Shown: positions 25,117 to 34,079, counted from the first letter of the stretch. The stretch: 64,000 nt of DNA from CAZCTC01 sp964501335 (GCA_964501335.1 CAZCTC010000038.1:1-64000), one strand, 5' to 3'. The notes: generated from the letters alone by a model not told the origin. Program-made: numbers and translations.

Positions 25117-26205
25117 ATGGATCGCCGGGGCTTCTGGTTCTGGGGCACGGTCGGCGGGACGCTGACTCTGGTGGTGGTCTGCAACACGCTGCCACCATCA
25201 TCCGCCCGTCTGCATCTCACGCCGCCGGTCGTGACCTCTTCGGCGTTGCAGCCCACGCTCGAATCGGCCCAGGTGGAGGTCTACCTGGAGACGATCCGCA
25301 CGGAACGCCAGCAGCGCGAACTCCAGTTGACGCTGGAATCGCTCTATGCCCGGCAGACCGCTACGGCAGATGCCCAACGCGCGGAAAAAGAACGGCAAAT
25401 CCAGGCTCTGACCGCCACGGCCGAAGCCCGGCAGGTTACGGCGACGGCGGCCGCCTGGCGCACCACGGTCGAAGCGGGACAGGCCTATGCCACCGCTACG
25501 GCTCAGGCGCAGCGCGTAACTGCCACGGCCAACGCTCAACGCTTCGCCCATGAAGCCACCGTGACCGCGGCCGCCTGGGCGGTCCAGGCGACCGCGACGG
25601 TCGAAGCCCTGCAAGCTACGGCCACTGCCCAGGCGGCGGCGGCCGAACGCACCCAATTGCTGCTGGAACGGGAACGGATGGTCAACGGCCTTCAAGCCTA
25701 CGCGCCCTGGGGCATCGGCGGGATTCTGCTGGTGGCCCTGCTCGGTTTCCTGGCCTGGCTGGCGAAATTGCTGGCCCCGCGGATCAGCGCCGTGCCCCGC
25801 GATCCCCGCGGCGATGCCAAGATCCTGGTCATCCCCGACGGCAAGGGCGGAATGATGATCCTGGATCCGGACCGCTCCTTCGGCCCGGCCCTCCAGATCG
25901 TCGAAGGCCAGATCAGCCAGCCGCCGCTGGCCCCGCCGGAATATCAGGATCGGGTCACGGCCCGCGATCAGGCGGTTGATCTGACCCACCGCGGCCTGCC
26001 CGCCGAAGCGGCGCGCCGCCGGCCGCAACTGCCGTCGCGCCTGACGGGAATGCTGCCCGCGCTGGGCGACCCGGCTCCCGTGGCCACCGCGCCGACGGTC
26101 CAGATCATCCCGCCGGAACAGGTCCGGCCCTGGCTCGATGAAGTCACCCCCAAAGCGCTCACCACAGCCGTCGAAGGCGAAATCGTCGAGGAGAACGAAC
26201 GATGA
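25117..26205 (+). CDS. Ala/Thr-rich coiled-coil membrane protein
   Basis: 362 residues from the ATG at 25117, right after the upstream stop. N-terminal signal anchor (FWFWGTVGGTLTLVVVC), a long Ala/Thr/Gln-rich coiled coil (about 45-185, with ATAEARQVTATAAAW-type repeats), a second membrane segment (WGIGGILLVALLGFLAWL, about 203-220), then a cytoplasmic C-terminal domain (ILVIPDGKGGMMILDPDR). The stop overlaps the FtsK-like start by 4 bp. The two membrane passes flank an external coiled coil; function is not recognised. Confidence 0.65.
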   Translation: MDRRGFWFWGTVGGTLTLVVVCNTLPPSSARLHLTPPVVTSSALQPTLESAQVEVYLETIRTERQQRELQLTLESLYARQTATADAQRAEKERQIQALTATAEARQVTATAAAWRTTVEAGQAYATATAQAQRVTATANAQRFAHEATVTAAAWAVQATATVEALQATATAQAAAAERTQLLLERERMVNGLQAYAPWGIGGILLVALLGFLAWLAKLLAPRISAVPRDPRGDAKILVIPDGKGGMMILDPDRSFGPALQIVEGQISQPPLAPPEYQDRVTARDQAVDLTHRGLPAEAARRRPQLPSRLTGMLPALGDPAPVATAPTVQIIPPEQVRPWLDEVTPKALTTAVEGEIVEENER

Positions 26206-27563
26206 ACGACACGCCCGCTACTTCTATTGCCCGCTCCCGGCTGGCCGAAGCCAACGCCATCTGCCGCCGCATCCCCGAGGTGCTACAACGGCGGGGGCTG
26301 GAACCGGCCTTCACTCACTGGCTGCTGACTCAAGACCAGGGATTGACTTGGCTATTCGGGGTGCTGGATGTGCGACAGCTCGATCGCCTGGAGGCCTACA
26401 CCGCCGACGATCTGCTGCACCACCTCTCCACCGCCATCAACGGGCGGCCGGTCTATCTGAGCAATCACTCCGGCCTGCGCTATGCCGTGCTGCTCTCCCC
26501 GCCGCCGCAATTGCCGCGACAGGCCGAATTCCCCGGCTTCCACCGCGGGGCGGCGCTGCTGGGCCGGCGGCATACCGGTGAGACCTTGACCGTGCCCTGG
26601 GAACGGCTCGGCCATCTGCTCGTCGCCGGGATGACCGGCTCGGGCAAGTCGGCCTTTCTGCGGCTGCTTGGTTATCAGGCCTTGCTGGAAGGCTCCGCCC
26701 TGCTGATCGCCGACATCGACGGGGCGACCTTCCCCATGCTGGAAAAGCACCCGGCGCTGCTCGCCCCGATCGCCCACAGCCCCGAGGAAACCCTCGCTCT
26801 AATTCAGCGGGCCGTCGGGGAATGCGACGCCCGGGCTGCGGCTTACCGCGAGCTGCCCGGCTATCCCGAAAAGCTGGAGGAGTACAACGCCCTGGCGGTC
26901 GCGGCCGGCCGGCCCCCGCTGCCGCGCGTGCTGGTCATTCTGGACGAGTTCAGCGCCACGGTCACTGCGGCGGGCGGACCGAAAGGCGCGCTGGCCGGCG
27001 CCGCCGCCGAACTGGGCTGGCGTGGCCGGAAGTTCGGCATCACCCTGGTCTTCGCGGCCCAGGATTTCAGCAAGGGGGTGGTCGGTCGGGTGCGGGATCA
27101 GGTGGGCGCCGTTTTCGGCTTCCGGGTCCGCAGCACCGAGGTCGCCGACGCCATCGGCATTCCGCAGGCGGCCCGGATTCCGGCCAGCCGCCCCGGCCTC
27201 GCCGTGACCGATCGCTGGGGCCCGCTGCAAACCTTCTGGCTGGACAAACATCAGCTGGTCGAACTGACCTCCAATTCGGCTGCGGCCGCCGGCGCGCTCA
27301 ATCCGCAGGAGCAACGGCTGGTCGAGTGGGCCCTGAATGAACATCAGGGCTATCTGACCCTGCCGGACATCCAGCGGCAACTGGGGGTAGGGCCCAGTCC
27401 AGCCCGCCGGCTGGCGGAAGAGTGGGAGTTGCGCGGCTGGTTGAAAAAAGATCCGCTGGCCGGCAATGCCAGAAAAATCACGGCCCTTTTGCAGGCCCTG
27501 GCCGGCAGACCGACAGACCCCACAGACCCCGACAGACCGCAGCAGACCGGCGATCGGCCATGA
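26202..27563 (+). CDS. FtsK/TcpA-like DNA translocase
   Basis: 453 residues. Walker A VAGMTGSGKSAFLR (about 138-151), Walker B VLVILDEFSA (about 243), and ARGxAAQDFSK-type sensor region (LVFAAQDFS, about 285). A C-terminal winged-helix segment (LPDIQRQLGVGPSPARRLAEEWELRGWL) resembles the gamma domain or the FtsK-like proteins of actinobacterial integrative elements. No membrane helices, so the two upstream membrane proteins may anchor it. Likely role: pump double-stranded DNA during transfer or segregation. The last codons overlap GACAGACC tandem repeats. Confidence 0.8.
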   Translation: MNDTPATSIARSRLAEANAICRRIPEVLQRRGLEPAFTHWLLTQDQGLTWLFGVLDVRQLDRLEAYTADDLLHHLSTAINGRPVYLSNHSGLRYAVLLSPPPQLPRQAEFPGFHRGAALLGRRHTGETLTVPWERLGHLLVAGMTGSGKSAFLRLLGYQALLEGSALLIADIDGATFPMLEKHPALLAPIAHSPEETLALIQRAVGECDARAAAYRELPGYPEKLEEYNALAVAAGRPPLPRVLVILDEFSATVTAAGGPKGALAGAAAELGWRGRKFGITLVFAAQDFSKGVVGRVRDQVGAVFGFRVRSTEVADAIGIPQAARIPASRPGLAVTDRWGPLQTFWLDKHQLVELTSNSAAAAGALNPQEQRLVEWALNEHQGYLTLPDIQRQLGVGPSPARRLAEEWELRGWLKKDPLAGNARKITALLQALAGRPTDPTDPDRPQQTGDRP

Positions 27564-27592
27564 CAGACCCGACAGACCGCCAACAGACCGGT
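27506..27592. repeat. GACAGACC short repeats
   Basis: About eight copies of CAGACC/GACAGACC spaced irregularly across the end of the FtsK-like gene and the spacer after it. They may be recombination debris or a protein binding array; no further support. Confidence 0.6.
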
Positions 27593-27596
27593 CGCT

Positions 27597-27765
27597 AAAA
27601 CGTGAAACGTGAAACGTAATGAAAACTATTCAAGGTTTAACGATGAATCGAGTTGAAATTAAATCCAGGCCCAAAAGCTTCATGGCTTTAACTGGCCCGC
27701 ACTGCGAGCAACCATCACGTTTTACGTTTCACGTTTTACGTTTCACGTTTTACGTTTCACGTTTT
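27597..27765. repeat. Tandem heptads ACGTTTY upstream of parA
   Basis: At 27717-27765 seven unspaced 7-bp units alternate ACGTTTT and ACGTTTC. At 27597-27617 three units face the other way (AAAACGT, GAAACGT, GAAACGT). Ribbon-helix-helix partition proteins of the omega type bind unspaced heptads of this kind upstream of their operon, and the next two genes encode ParA and a ribbon-helix-helix-like protein. Single GAAACGT units also occur near 2340, so a dispersed repeat is the alternative. Confidence 0.7.
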
Positions 27766-27822
27766 AAAAACCTTAAAAACCATAAAGCTATTATTCGGCA
27801 TCTTATTCAGAAGGAGTTCCCC

Positions 27823-28587
27823 ATGACCCCAACCGTGATTACCGTCGCCAGTCAGAAGGGCGGCGTCGGCAAGACCACCACCGTCGTCAACCTGGCCCAC
27901 GGCCTGGCCCTCAAGGGCAAGGAAGTCATCGTCGTCGATCTCGATCCCCAGGGGCAGGTGGCCGTGGCGCTGGCTGTGGATCAGGGCCCCGAGATTTTCA
28001 ATGCCCTGGTCAATCACACCGAACTCAAGCGGGTGATCCGCCTGACGGGCCGGGATCGCCTGTGGATTGTCCCCGGCGACAAGCGCACCGCTACCGCGCA
28101 GACCGTCCTGCATGCCGAAGGGGCGGATCTCTTCTCCGTCATCCGCGAGACCTTTGTCGCGCCCTTCAACGGCCGGCCCGACTTTGTGATCTTCGATACC
28201 GCGCCGTCGGTGGGGGGCTTGCAGGAAGCTGCCTTGCTGGCTTCCGACCTGGCTTTGATCCCGGCCGCGCTGGATTTCCTGGCGCTGCACGGGGTAACGG
28301 GAGTGGTGGAAACGCTGACCGCTTTTTCTCAGAAGCGGCGCTGGAAGGGGCGGGGCATCATCCTGCCCACCTTTTACGACGATGTGACCAAACAGAGCCG
28401 CACCAACTACAACATCCTGGTCAACCGTATGGGCGCCGACAGCGTCTTGCAGCCGATCCATCGGGCGACGGCGCTGCGCGAGGCGGCCGCGGAAGGCCGC
28501 AGCATCTTTGAATACGAAAGCCACGGCCGGGCGGCCGAAGAATACGGCGCCCTGGTCTGGCGTATTTTGGAGGAGGTGAAACGATGA
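27823..28587 (+). CDS. parA: ParA-family partition ATPase
   Basis: 254 residues from the ATG at 27823 (AAGGAG upstream), chosen over an upstream ATG inside repeat DNA. Deviant Walker A SQKGGVGKTT with both Lys, VVDLDPQGQ (Walker A' partner) and FDTAPSVGG (Walker B) are all intact. No N-terminal HTH, so it is a type Ib-like small ParA. It moves plasmids or elements along the nucleoid together with a centromere-binding partner, most likely the next gene, which it overlaps by 4 bp. Confidence 0.92.
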   Translation: MTPTVITVASQKGGVGKTTTVVNLAHGLALKGKEVIVVDLDPQGQVAVALAVDQGPEIFNALVNHTELKRVIRLTGRDRLWIVPGDKRTATAQTVLHAEGADLFSVIRETFVAPFNGRPDFVIFDTAPSVGGLQEAALLASDLALIPAALDFLALHGVTGVVETLTAFSQKRRWKGRGIILPTFYDDVTKQSRTNYNILVNRMGADSVLQPIHRATALREAAAEGRSIFEYESHGRAAEEYGALVWRILEEVKR

Positions 28588-28940
28588 GCCGTCGCGATCC
28601 TTTTGCCGGACTGAACAGCTCGCCGGCCATTCCGGAAGAACCCGCCGAAGCGATCCCTGAAGTGCTGGCCCGCCGGCCCAGCCGTGCCAAACGCAATCGG
28701 GAGTGGGAACGCGAACACCCCATGACCGCCGTCCGCGATCTGCCGCCCGAATTGATTGAAAGCATTCGCACCCTTGCCGCTGAGCTGGGGGTTTCCAAAG
28801 ATGAAATTGTTCGCGCTTTTCTGGAGTACGGTTTACAGGCCTATACCGACCAGCGACTGCAATTCTCGCCGCAATTGAAGGTGGGCAAGATGACGCTCTA
28901 TCCGCCGGCGGGCGAGACTTTGCGAGAGAAAAAACGGTGA
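28584..28940 (+). CDS. Ribbon-helix-helix-like partner of ParA
   Basis: 118 residues. Disordered N-terminus (about 45 residues, Pro/Glu-rich), then MTAVRDLPPELIESIRTLAAELGVSKDEIVRAFLEYGLQAY, which fits a beta strand and two helices of a CopG/Omega-type fold. Such proteins bind centromere repeats and also repress the operon. Candidate binding sites lie on both sides: heptads before parA, and 11-bp repeats directly after this gene. Confidence 0.65.
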   Translation: MSRRDPFAGLNSSPAIPEEPAEAIPEVLARRPSRAKRNREWEREHPMTAVRDLPPELIESIRTLAAELGVSKDEIVRAFLEYGLQAYTDQRLQFSPQLKVGKMTLYPPAGETLREKKR

Positions 28941-28963
28941 AGGGAAAATGCCGTTACGGCCAC

Positions 28964-29031
28964 CGTTGCGGCAACGTAACGGCGACGTAGCGGCAACCGA
29001 ACGGCAACCGTAGCGGAAGCCGTTACGGCAG
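28964..29031. repeat. Six tandem 11-bp units after the par genes (candidate parS)
   Basis: Units read CGTTGCGGCAA, CGTAACGGCGA, CGTAGCGGCAA, CCGAACGGCAA, CCGTAGCGGAAG, CCGTTACGGCA. A period of about one helical turn, directly downstream of parA and its partner, fits a centromere site. The block is bounded by GCCGTTACGGC on both sides. Confidence 0.7.
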
Positions 29032-29140
29032 ACCCGGCCAGAAGGCCGGAGCGGCCCGGTCGGAAAAACGGCCGATTATCGCAACGCCGGGATCGAAATT
29101 GCCCTGAAAGGGGACTGGGAGACTTTACGAGAGGGAGTCG

Positions 29141-30412
29141 ATGGAGCATCAAAAGAGCGTTTTTACCGCTTTGGTGGTCAACGGATCGCAGGTCTACAAC
29201 CTGGCGACGGTGCGCTTGACCGCCTGGCTGCAACAGAACGGCGGCCGGGTGCAGGTCTATCAGGCTCCCGCCGGGCCCGGCGACATGGAGTTGCTGGCGG
29301 CCGACCGGCTATACCTCTCGGCGCTCTTTTCCTGGGATCTGCCGGCTCTGCTGGAAATAGCCGGCCGTGCGCAGCGGTGGGGATTGCCGGTGGAGATCGG
29401 AGGGCCGGCGGCGGAATTCAACGCCGCCTGGATCGCTGAGCAAACCGGCATCGAGCCCTGGCGCGGCGTTCATCCCTGCGCTGCCGTCCCGTTGGAAAAT
29501 CCCCGGATGACCTGGACCAGCCGCGGCTGTCCGGCCCGCTGTCCATTCTGTCAGGTCTGGCGGGTGGAAGGCGCGCTGGTGGAACTCGACGACTGGCAGC
29601 CGGCGCCGTTGGTCATGGACAACAACTTCCTGGCCTGCTCGCCTGGACATCAGGAACGGACGCTGCGCAAACTCGTCGCCGCCGGTTACCGCCGGATCGA
29701 TTTCAACCAGGGGCTCGATGCCCGGCTCTATACGCCTGGATTCCGGCAGTTGTTGGAGCGCTGCGACATCCGTCTCCGATACTGGCGCTTCGCCTGCGAT
29801 CAGGCCGAAGAGTGGCCGGCGGTCGAGCGGGCTTTGCGGGATCTCCAGGCCGCCGGCATTCCCTGGGCCGCGATCCGGATCTATTTGCTCTACAACTATA
29901 CCGACTCGCCGGAAGAGGCGGCGGCCCGGGCCGAATTGCTGATCGGCTCGCGGGACCGACCGCTGGCCTGTCCCTGGCCCATGGCTTACCGGCCGCTCGA
30001 TTGGATGCAAGCTGACGATTATGTGGCTCCCGGCTGGACCCTGCGCCAGGTGCGCGATTTCCGCCGTTATTACAGCCGTCCCCGGATCTGGCGCTCCAGC
30101 TCCTGGCAGGACTACGACCGCCGTCGGCCGCGCGGCGTCCCTTCCGGCTACTCCGCCGATTGGAATGAGATTGCGGCCCGGATCAAATCCGAGGCGGGCT
30201 GGCGCTGCGAACAGTGCGGCCATCCCCACGCCCCGGAAGCCGGCTATACCCTGACGGTCCACCACATCGACGGCCATCCGGGCCACAATGCCCGGTCCAA
30301 TCTGGTCGCGCTTTGTCAGCGCTGTCATCTGGCTGTGCAACAGGCCGGCGCTATTCAGCCGGGCCAGTTGCCTTTATGGCCTGAAATGGTGCCGCCATGG
30401 ACCCGACGTTGA
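29141..30412 (+). CDS. Radical SAM protein fused to a C-terminal HNH endonuclease domain
   Basis: 423 residues. An N-terminal Rossmann-like domain (LVVNGSQVYNLATVRLTAWL...IGGPAAEFN) is of the kind that precedes radical SAM cores in B12-binding enzymes. The cluster motif is RGCPARCPFC (about 128-137, CxxxCxxC). A TIM-barrel region follows (NFLACSPGHQERTLRKLV, DFNQGLDARL). Residues about 350-400 form an HNH domain: WRCEQCGHPH, LTVHHIDGHPGHN, NLVALCQRCH, with both Zn CxxC pairs and the HH motif. The two enzymatic halves are in one unbroken frame. Neither substrate is known. It lies between partition and replication genes. Confidence 0.8.
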   Translation: MEHQKSVFTALVVNGSQVYNLATVRLTAWLQQNGGRVQVYQAPAGPGDMELLAADRLYLSALFSWDLPALLEIAGRAQRWGLPVEIGGPAAEFNAAWIAEQTGIEPWRGVHPCAAVPLENPRMTWTSRGCPARCPFCQVWRVEGALVELDDWQPAPLVMDNNFLACSPGHQERTLRKLVAAGYRRIDFNQGLDARLYTPGFRQLLERCDIRLRYWRFACDQAEEWPAVERALRDLQAAGIPWAAIRIYLLYNYTDSPEEAAARAELLIGSRDRPLACPWPMAYRPLDWMQADDYVAPGWTLRQVRDFRRYYSRPRIWRSSSWQDYDRRRPRGVPSGYSADWNEIAARIKSEAGWRCEQCGHPHAPEAGYTLTVHHIDGHPGHNARSNLVALCQRCHLAVQQAGAIQPGQLPLWPEMVPPWTRR

Positions 30413-30472
30413 TTGCCGTATCTCAGGCTTTGAAAAGTATACCCCTGCCGGGCAGGATGGGAGGAAACCGCA

Positions 30473-31855
30473 ATGGTGGATTTGGATAAGCTCTATTCTG
30501 AAAGTGCCGAACAGGCGTTGATCGGCTCCATCTTTATCGATCCCGCTCAGGCGCCGGCGCTGTTGGAGCGTCTGGCGGCGGAAGAATTTTACTTTTTGGG
30601 CCATCAGCAGGTCTGGCGAGCCCTGCAAACCTGCGCCCGTCATGGCGGAATTGATCTGTTGCTGGTGGCCAACGAATTGGAACGCACGGGGGGATTGGAT
30701 AACCTGCCGCAGCTTTCCCCGGCCGAGCAGATGGAACGCACCGATCCGCTGCTGGGGATCAACCGTATCGGCTATCTGGTGTCCCTTATCAACGCCACCC
30801 CCACCGCCATCAATGCCGAACATTACGCGCGTATCATTCATCATTATGCCGCCCGGCGCGCTCTGTTGCCGCTGGCCGGCCGCCTGGTGCAACTGGCCCA
30901 GGAGGATGACTTGCCGCCCGAAGCGCTGTTCGATCAGGTCGGCAGCCTGGTGACCGATGTCATCCGGCGCTTCGGTACCGGCGGCCCGGTCCATTCTCTG
31001 GCCGAATTGGTCCCGGCGGTTCAGGCGGAACTGCAAGCGATTCTGGAAGGGCGTATCCCGCCGGCTGTCTATACCGGCCTGGCCGACCTGGACCGGCTGA
31101 TCGGCGGCTTCTTCCCCGGCGATCTGACGGTCGTCGCGGCCCGGCCCGGCGTCGGCAAGACCACCTTCCTGCTGACCGCCGCCCACAATGCCGCCCGCAG
31201 CGGAAAACGGGTGCTGTTCTTCAGTCTGGAAATGGATGCGGGCCAGTTGATCCGCCGGCTGCTGGCGGGGGAGGCCGGGGTCGACAGCTCCCGGTTGCGG
31301 TCCGGCCCGCTGGAAACTGCCGACTGGCCCGGCCTGACCCACGGACTCACTCGCCTGGCCGGAATTCCTATCTGGATCGACGATACCGCCGCCATCCCGC
31401 TTTCTCATCTGAGAGCGGCCGTCACGGCGCAGGCCCTGCGCGAAGGCGTCGATCTCGTCATCGTCGATTATCTCCAGCTGGTGAAACCTGGCGTGACCCT
31501 GCGGAATCGCACCGAAGAAATCGGCATCATCACGGCCGGGCTCAAAGCGCTGGCCCGGGAAACCGGCGTCCCCATCATGGCTGCGGCCCAGCTCAATCGG
31601 GCGGTGGAACAACGCCAGGACAAGCGGCCGACGCTCTCGGATCTTCGAGAAGGGGGCTCTCAGGAACAGGATGCCGATCAGGTGATCTTTCTACATCGGC
31701 CGGGCCTCTACGGCGAGGACCAGCCCACCAATTTGACCGAGCTGATCGTGGCCAAGCATCGCCATGGCCCCACCGGCATGGTCAATGCCATCTTCCGCCC
31801 GCGGGAACAGGATTTCGTCGGCGCGGTTCGATTGGAGGTTTCTTCCTATGTCTGA
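30473..31855 (+). CDS. dnaB: Replicative DNA helicase DnaB
   Basis: 460 residues. N-terminal DnaB domain (SAEQALIGSIFIDP, residues 10-23) and C-terminal RecA-like domain: Walker A ARPGVGKTTFLL (about 222-233), FFSLEMDAGQL, Walker B LVIVDYLQLV (about 327), LSDLREGGSQEQDADQV. All expected motifs are present; length is normal. It unwinds the fork and here is the first gene of an element-borne replication module (helicase, initiator, loader, SSB). The stop overlaps the next start by 8 bp. Confidence 0.95.
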   Translation: MVDLDKLYSESAEQALIGSIFIDPAQAPALLERLAAEEFYFLGHQQVWRALQTCARHGGIDLLLVANELERTGGLDNLPQLSPAEQMERTDPLLGINRIGYLVSLINATPTAINAEHYARIIHHYAARRALLPLAGRLVQLAQEDDLPPEALFDQVGSLVTDVIRRFGTGGPVHSLAELVPAVQAELQAILEGRIPPAVYTGLADLDRLIGGFFPGDLTVVAARPGVGKTTFLLTAAHNAARSGKRVLFFSLEMDAGQLIRRLLAGEAGVDSSRLRSGPLETADWPGLTHGLTRLAGIPIWIDDTAAIPLSHLRAAVTAQALREGVDLVIVDYLQLVKPGVTLRNRTEEIGIITAGLKALARETGVPIMAAAQLNRAVEQRQDKRPTLSDLREGGSQEQDADQVIFLHRPGLYGEDQPTNLTELIVAKHRHGPTGMVNAIFRPREQDFVGAVRLEVSSYV

Positions 31856-33188
31856 TTCAACCCACGGTCCTCAAAATCTGCGCGTTCAACCCGTCTTCCA
31901 CCAGCCGGCCCATGCGCTCCTGCGCCCTGATCGGGTCGTCGTCTGTACGGAATATTTCTTCCTGCACTGGCGGCCCCGGCTGGGACCGGAACGGGCGGCC
32001 CTGGTCGAAGCGCTGCGCTATCTGGCCGCGCAAATCGACAAACGCGGTCCGGCGCTGCAGCATATCGAAATCACCGCGGGCCGGCTGGCGGAGATCACCG
32101 GCATGACGGCCCGGCAGGTGCTGGCGCTGTTGCAAAGCGAACCGCTCCCGGATGAAAAACCCTGGCGGCAATTGCAGAGCCCGGAAGAGAAAAAGGGCTA
32201 CAAAACTTACGTCGCCGATCAGGTTATCGCGCTGCGCCACTTCATCCCCCGGCTGCGCTATGCTTCGGTTCACGATCCGCTCACCGGAAAAACGCTGCGC
32301 ACCGGCTATATCCTCGAAATCGCCCTCGATGATCCCCTGTTGCCCGAAGATCAGGCGCTTCTGGAGGCTCCAGCCCCGGCTCCGGAGCGGAAAAGCGTAA
32401 AACCCAATATTGGGTTTTACGGTCAGAGCGCAAATTCCAATATCTGCATTTACGCCCCCAATTGCCAGGAGCGTAAATGCAAAAATTGGGTTTTACGGGG
32501 CGTAAATCCCAATATTTGCACGGGACTTTCAGTTAACTTACCAGTAACGGAGACTGACGTCTCCGGCTCCGCCGATTCCGCCGCCCTCCCGACGATTTCT
32601 CAGGCTCCGGAAGCCGTCGCCCGTCCGCGACGCTCCGCTCCGCCGAACGACGTGGCGCAAAGTCTGCCCCCCGTCTCCGAAATCGCCGCGCCCCCGCCTT
32701 CCGAGTTCTGTGAATCGGAAGGTGAGCGGACGCCTCAGGGAAACTCTCTCCGCTCGGTGGATCTGGACCTGCCGTTACCCCAATTGAAACAGCGGGCCCT
32801 GGCCGATCTACGCCGGGCGAAACGGGCCCCGACGCAGATCACCATTGTGGCGCAATTTATCGGTCGCCTGTTGGGACTGGGTTGTGACGACGCCGGCCTG
32901 CCCCGGCGCAAACCCGACAAAGCGGATCACGCCCGGGTGGGAGAACTGTGCAAGCGCTTTACCGCCGAGACCGTGCTGTCCACCGCCTTTGCCGTCGCGG
33001 GGCGGCTGCCCGACGATCTCCGCGATCCTTTGGCCTACCTCCAGGTCAGCCTGGAGAATCAACGCCGCGATGCCCAGGAACACAAACCCAAACCCCGTTC
33101 GGGGCGCGGCGAGCGCGGCTGCAGCGTGGACCTGGACCAGTTCACGGCGGAGGATTATCTGAATTCCTACGGAGGAGGGTCTTCATGA
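31848..33188 (+). CDS. Putative replication initiator with iteron DNA in its coding sequence
   Basis: 446 residues from the ATG at 31848 (GGAGGTTTCTTCCT upstream). An N-terminal winged-helix-like region (about 30-170: EALRYLAAQIDKRG, ITAGRLAEITGMTARQVLALL) resembles plasmid initiator or DnaD-like domains. The linker at about 180-225 is encoded by palindromic repeats. A Pro/Ser-rich stretch follows, then a helical C-terminus (about 305-440: LPQLKQRALADLRRAKRAPTQ, DPLAYLQVSLENQRRDAQ). Its place between dnaB and a dnaC-like loader supports an initiator role, though no family is certain. Confidence 0.6.
   Translation: MSDSTHGPQNLRVQPVFHQPAHALLRPDRVVVCTEYFFLHWRPRLGPERAALVEALRYLAAQIDKRGPALQHIEITAGRLAEITGMTARQVLALLQSEPLPDEKPWRQLQSPEEKKGYKTYVADQVIALRHFIPRLRYASVHDPLTGKTLRTGYILEIALDDPLLPEDQALLEAPAPAPERKSVKPNIGFYGQSANSNICIYAPNCQERKCKNWVLRGVNPNICTGLSVNLPVTETDVSGSADSAALPTISQAPEAVARPRRSAPPNDVAQSLPPVSEIAAPPPSEFCESEGERTPQGNSLRSVDLDLPLPQLKQRALADLRRAKRAPTQITIVAQFIGRLLGLGCDDAGLPRRKPDKADHARVGELCKRFTAETVLSTAFAVAGRLPDDLRDPLAYLQVSLENQRRDAQEHKPKPRSGRGERGCSVDLDQFTAEDYLNSYGGGSS
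32395..32521. repeat. Iteron-like palindromes, candidate replication origin
   Basis: A perfect 26-bp palindrome with half-site CGTAAAACCCAAT lies at 32396-32421. Related sites follow: GCGCAAATTCCAATATCTGC at 32428, GCGTAAATGCAAAAATTGGG at 32471 and CGTAAATCCCAATATTTGC at 32500. This is AT-rich DNA inside a GC-rich gene. RepA_N-type plasmids carry their origin inside rep in the same way. Confidence 0.7.
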
Positions 33189-33868
33189 GCCTGGATACCT
33201 GTGGGACCTGCAACGGGTTGGGGTGGGTACGGGCGGCCGATCAGGCCCGACCGGGAGACAGCGAATTCGGCCGGCTGGTGCGTTGCCGCTGCAATCCGCC
33301 CGATCGGCAAATCGAGCTGCCGCTGCGTCTGCAACATCAGACCTTTGCCGGCTTTACCGTCCTCGACGAACCGCCGCCGCCTCAGGGCCGGGGCTCCAAT
33401 CGGGCCGCCTGTACCGCCGCCCGGGACTTTGCCGCCCGCCCGCAGGGCTGGCTGCTGCTGGCTGGCGCCGTCGGAACGGGCAAAACCCATCTGCTGGCCG
33501 CGATCGCCCATGCCGCGCCCTGCGCCTGTCATTTCTTAACGGCGCCCGATCTGCTGGACGAACTCCGCAACGGCTATAACGACGATTCCTATGCCCAACG
33601 CTTCGATACCCTGAAGATGACGCCGCTCCTGTTGCTCGACGACCTGGGCGCCGAATCGGCCACCGAATGGGCCGAAGAGAAGCTCTTCCAGCTGCTTAAT
33701 CACCGTTACAACTGGGAGTTGCCCACCGCCATCGCCACCAATCTGCCGCTGGAAAAGCTGCCCTCCCGGTTGCGCTCGCGCCTGTCGGACCGCACCCTGG
33801 TGACCTGCGTCGTGGCCACCGTGCCCGATCTGCGGCGTCAGCCCCTGCCGGTTGCAACGCCGGCCTGA
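33185..33868 (+). CDS. DnaC/IstB-like helicase loader
   Basis: 227 residues from the ATG at 33185 (ATGA overlap; GGAGGAGGGTC upstream). An N-terminal Zn-binding segment (CGTCNGLGW ... CRC, residues 5-40) is followed by an AAA+ domain with Walker A AGAVGTGKTH (about 97-106), Walker B LLLLDDLGAE (about 153) and sensor IATNLPLEKL. Loaders of this type place DnaB on the origin. Gene order helicase-initiator-loader supports that role over a transposon IstB. Confidence 0.88.
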   Translation: MSLDTCGTCNGLGWVRAADQARPGDSEFGRLVRCRCNPPDRQIELPLRLQHQTFAGFTVLDEPPPPQGRGSNRAACTAARDFAARPQGWLLLAGAVGTGKTHLLAAIAHAAPCACHFLTAPDLLDELRNGYNDDSYAQRFDTLKMTPLLLLDDLGAESATEWAEEKLFQLLNHRYNWELPTAIATNLPLEKLPSRLRSRLSDRTLVTCVVATVPDLRRQPLPVATPA

Positions 33869-34079
33869 CCCATTATGCCTGTCAAAATTGCTCCGCCACT
33901 CATCAGCCCCCACATCGACCGCCGCCCGGACAACAAGGCCCGGACCGATTTTGGGGCGCTCTGCCGCCGCTGTCTGTCGATTGTTTCCGTGAGCGCCGTC
34001 GCCCCGACCCTCGGTTTGGAGGGTCGGAAATCCTGCCGGCAGGGCGCAAGCCCCGGCAACTCCCTTAGCGAGGTGCAAA
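33869..34079. other. Gene-free spacer in the replication module
   Basis: One small hairpin GACCCTC / GAGGGTC at about 34005-34028. A frame from 33875 runs through it into the SSB-like gene but has no ribosome site and unlikely composition, so I do not call it. Confidence 0.6.

Noticed and set aside
28964..29031. Small coding sequence in the 11-bp repeat region
   Set aside because: Period of 11 is not a multiple of three and no ribosome site is present.
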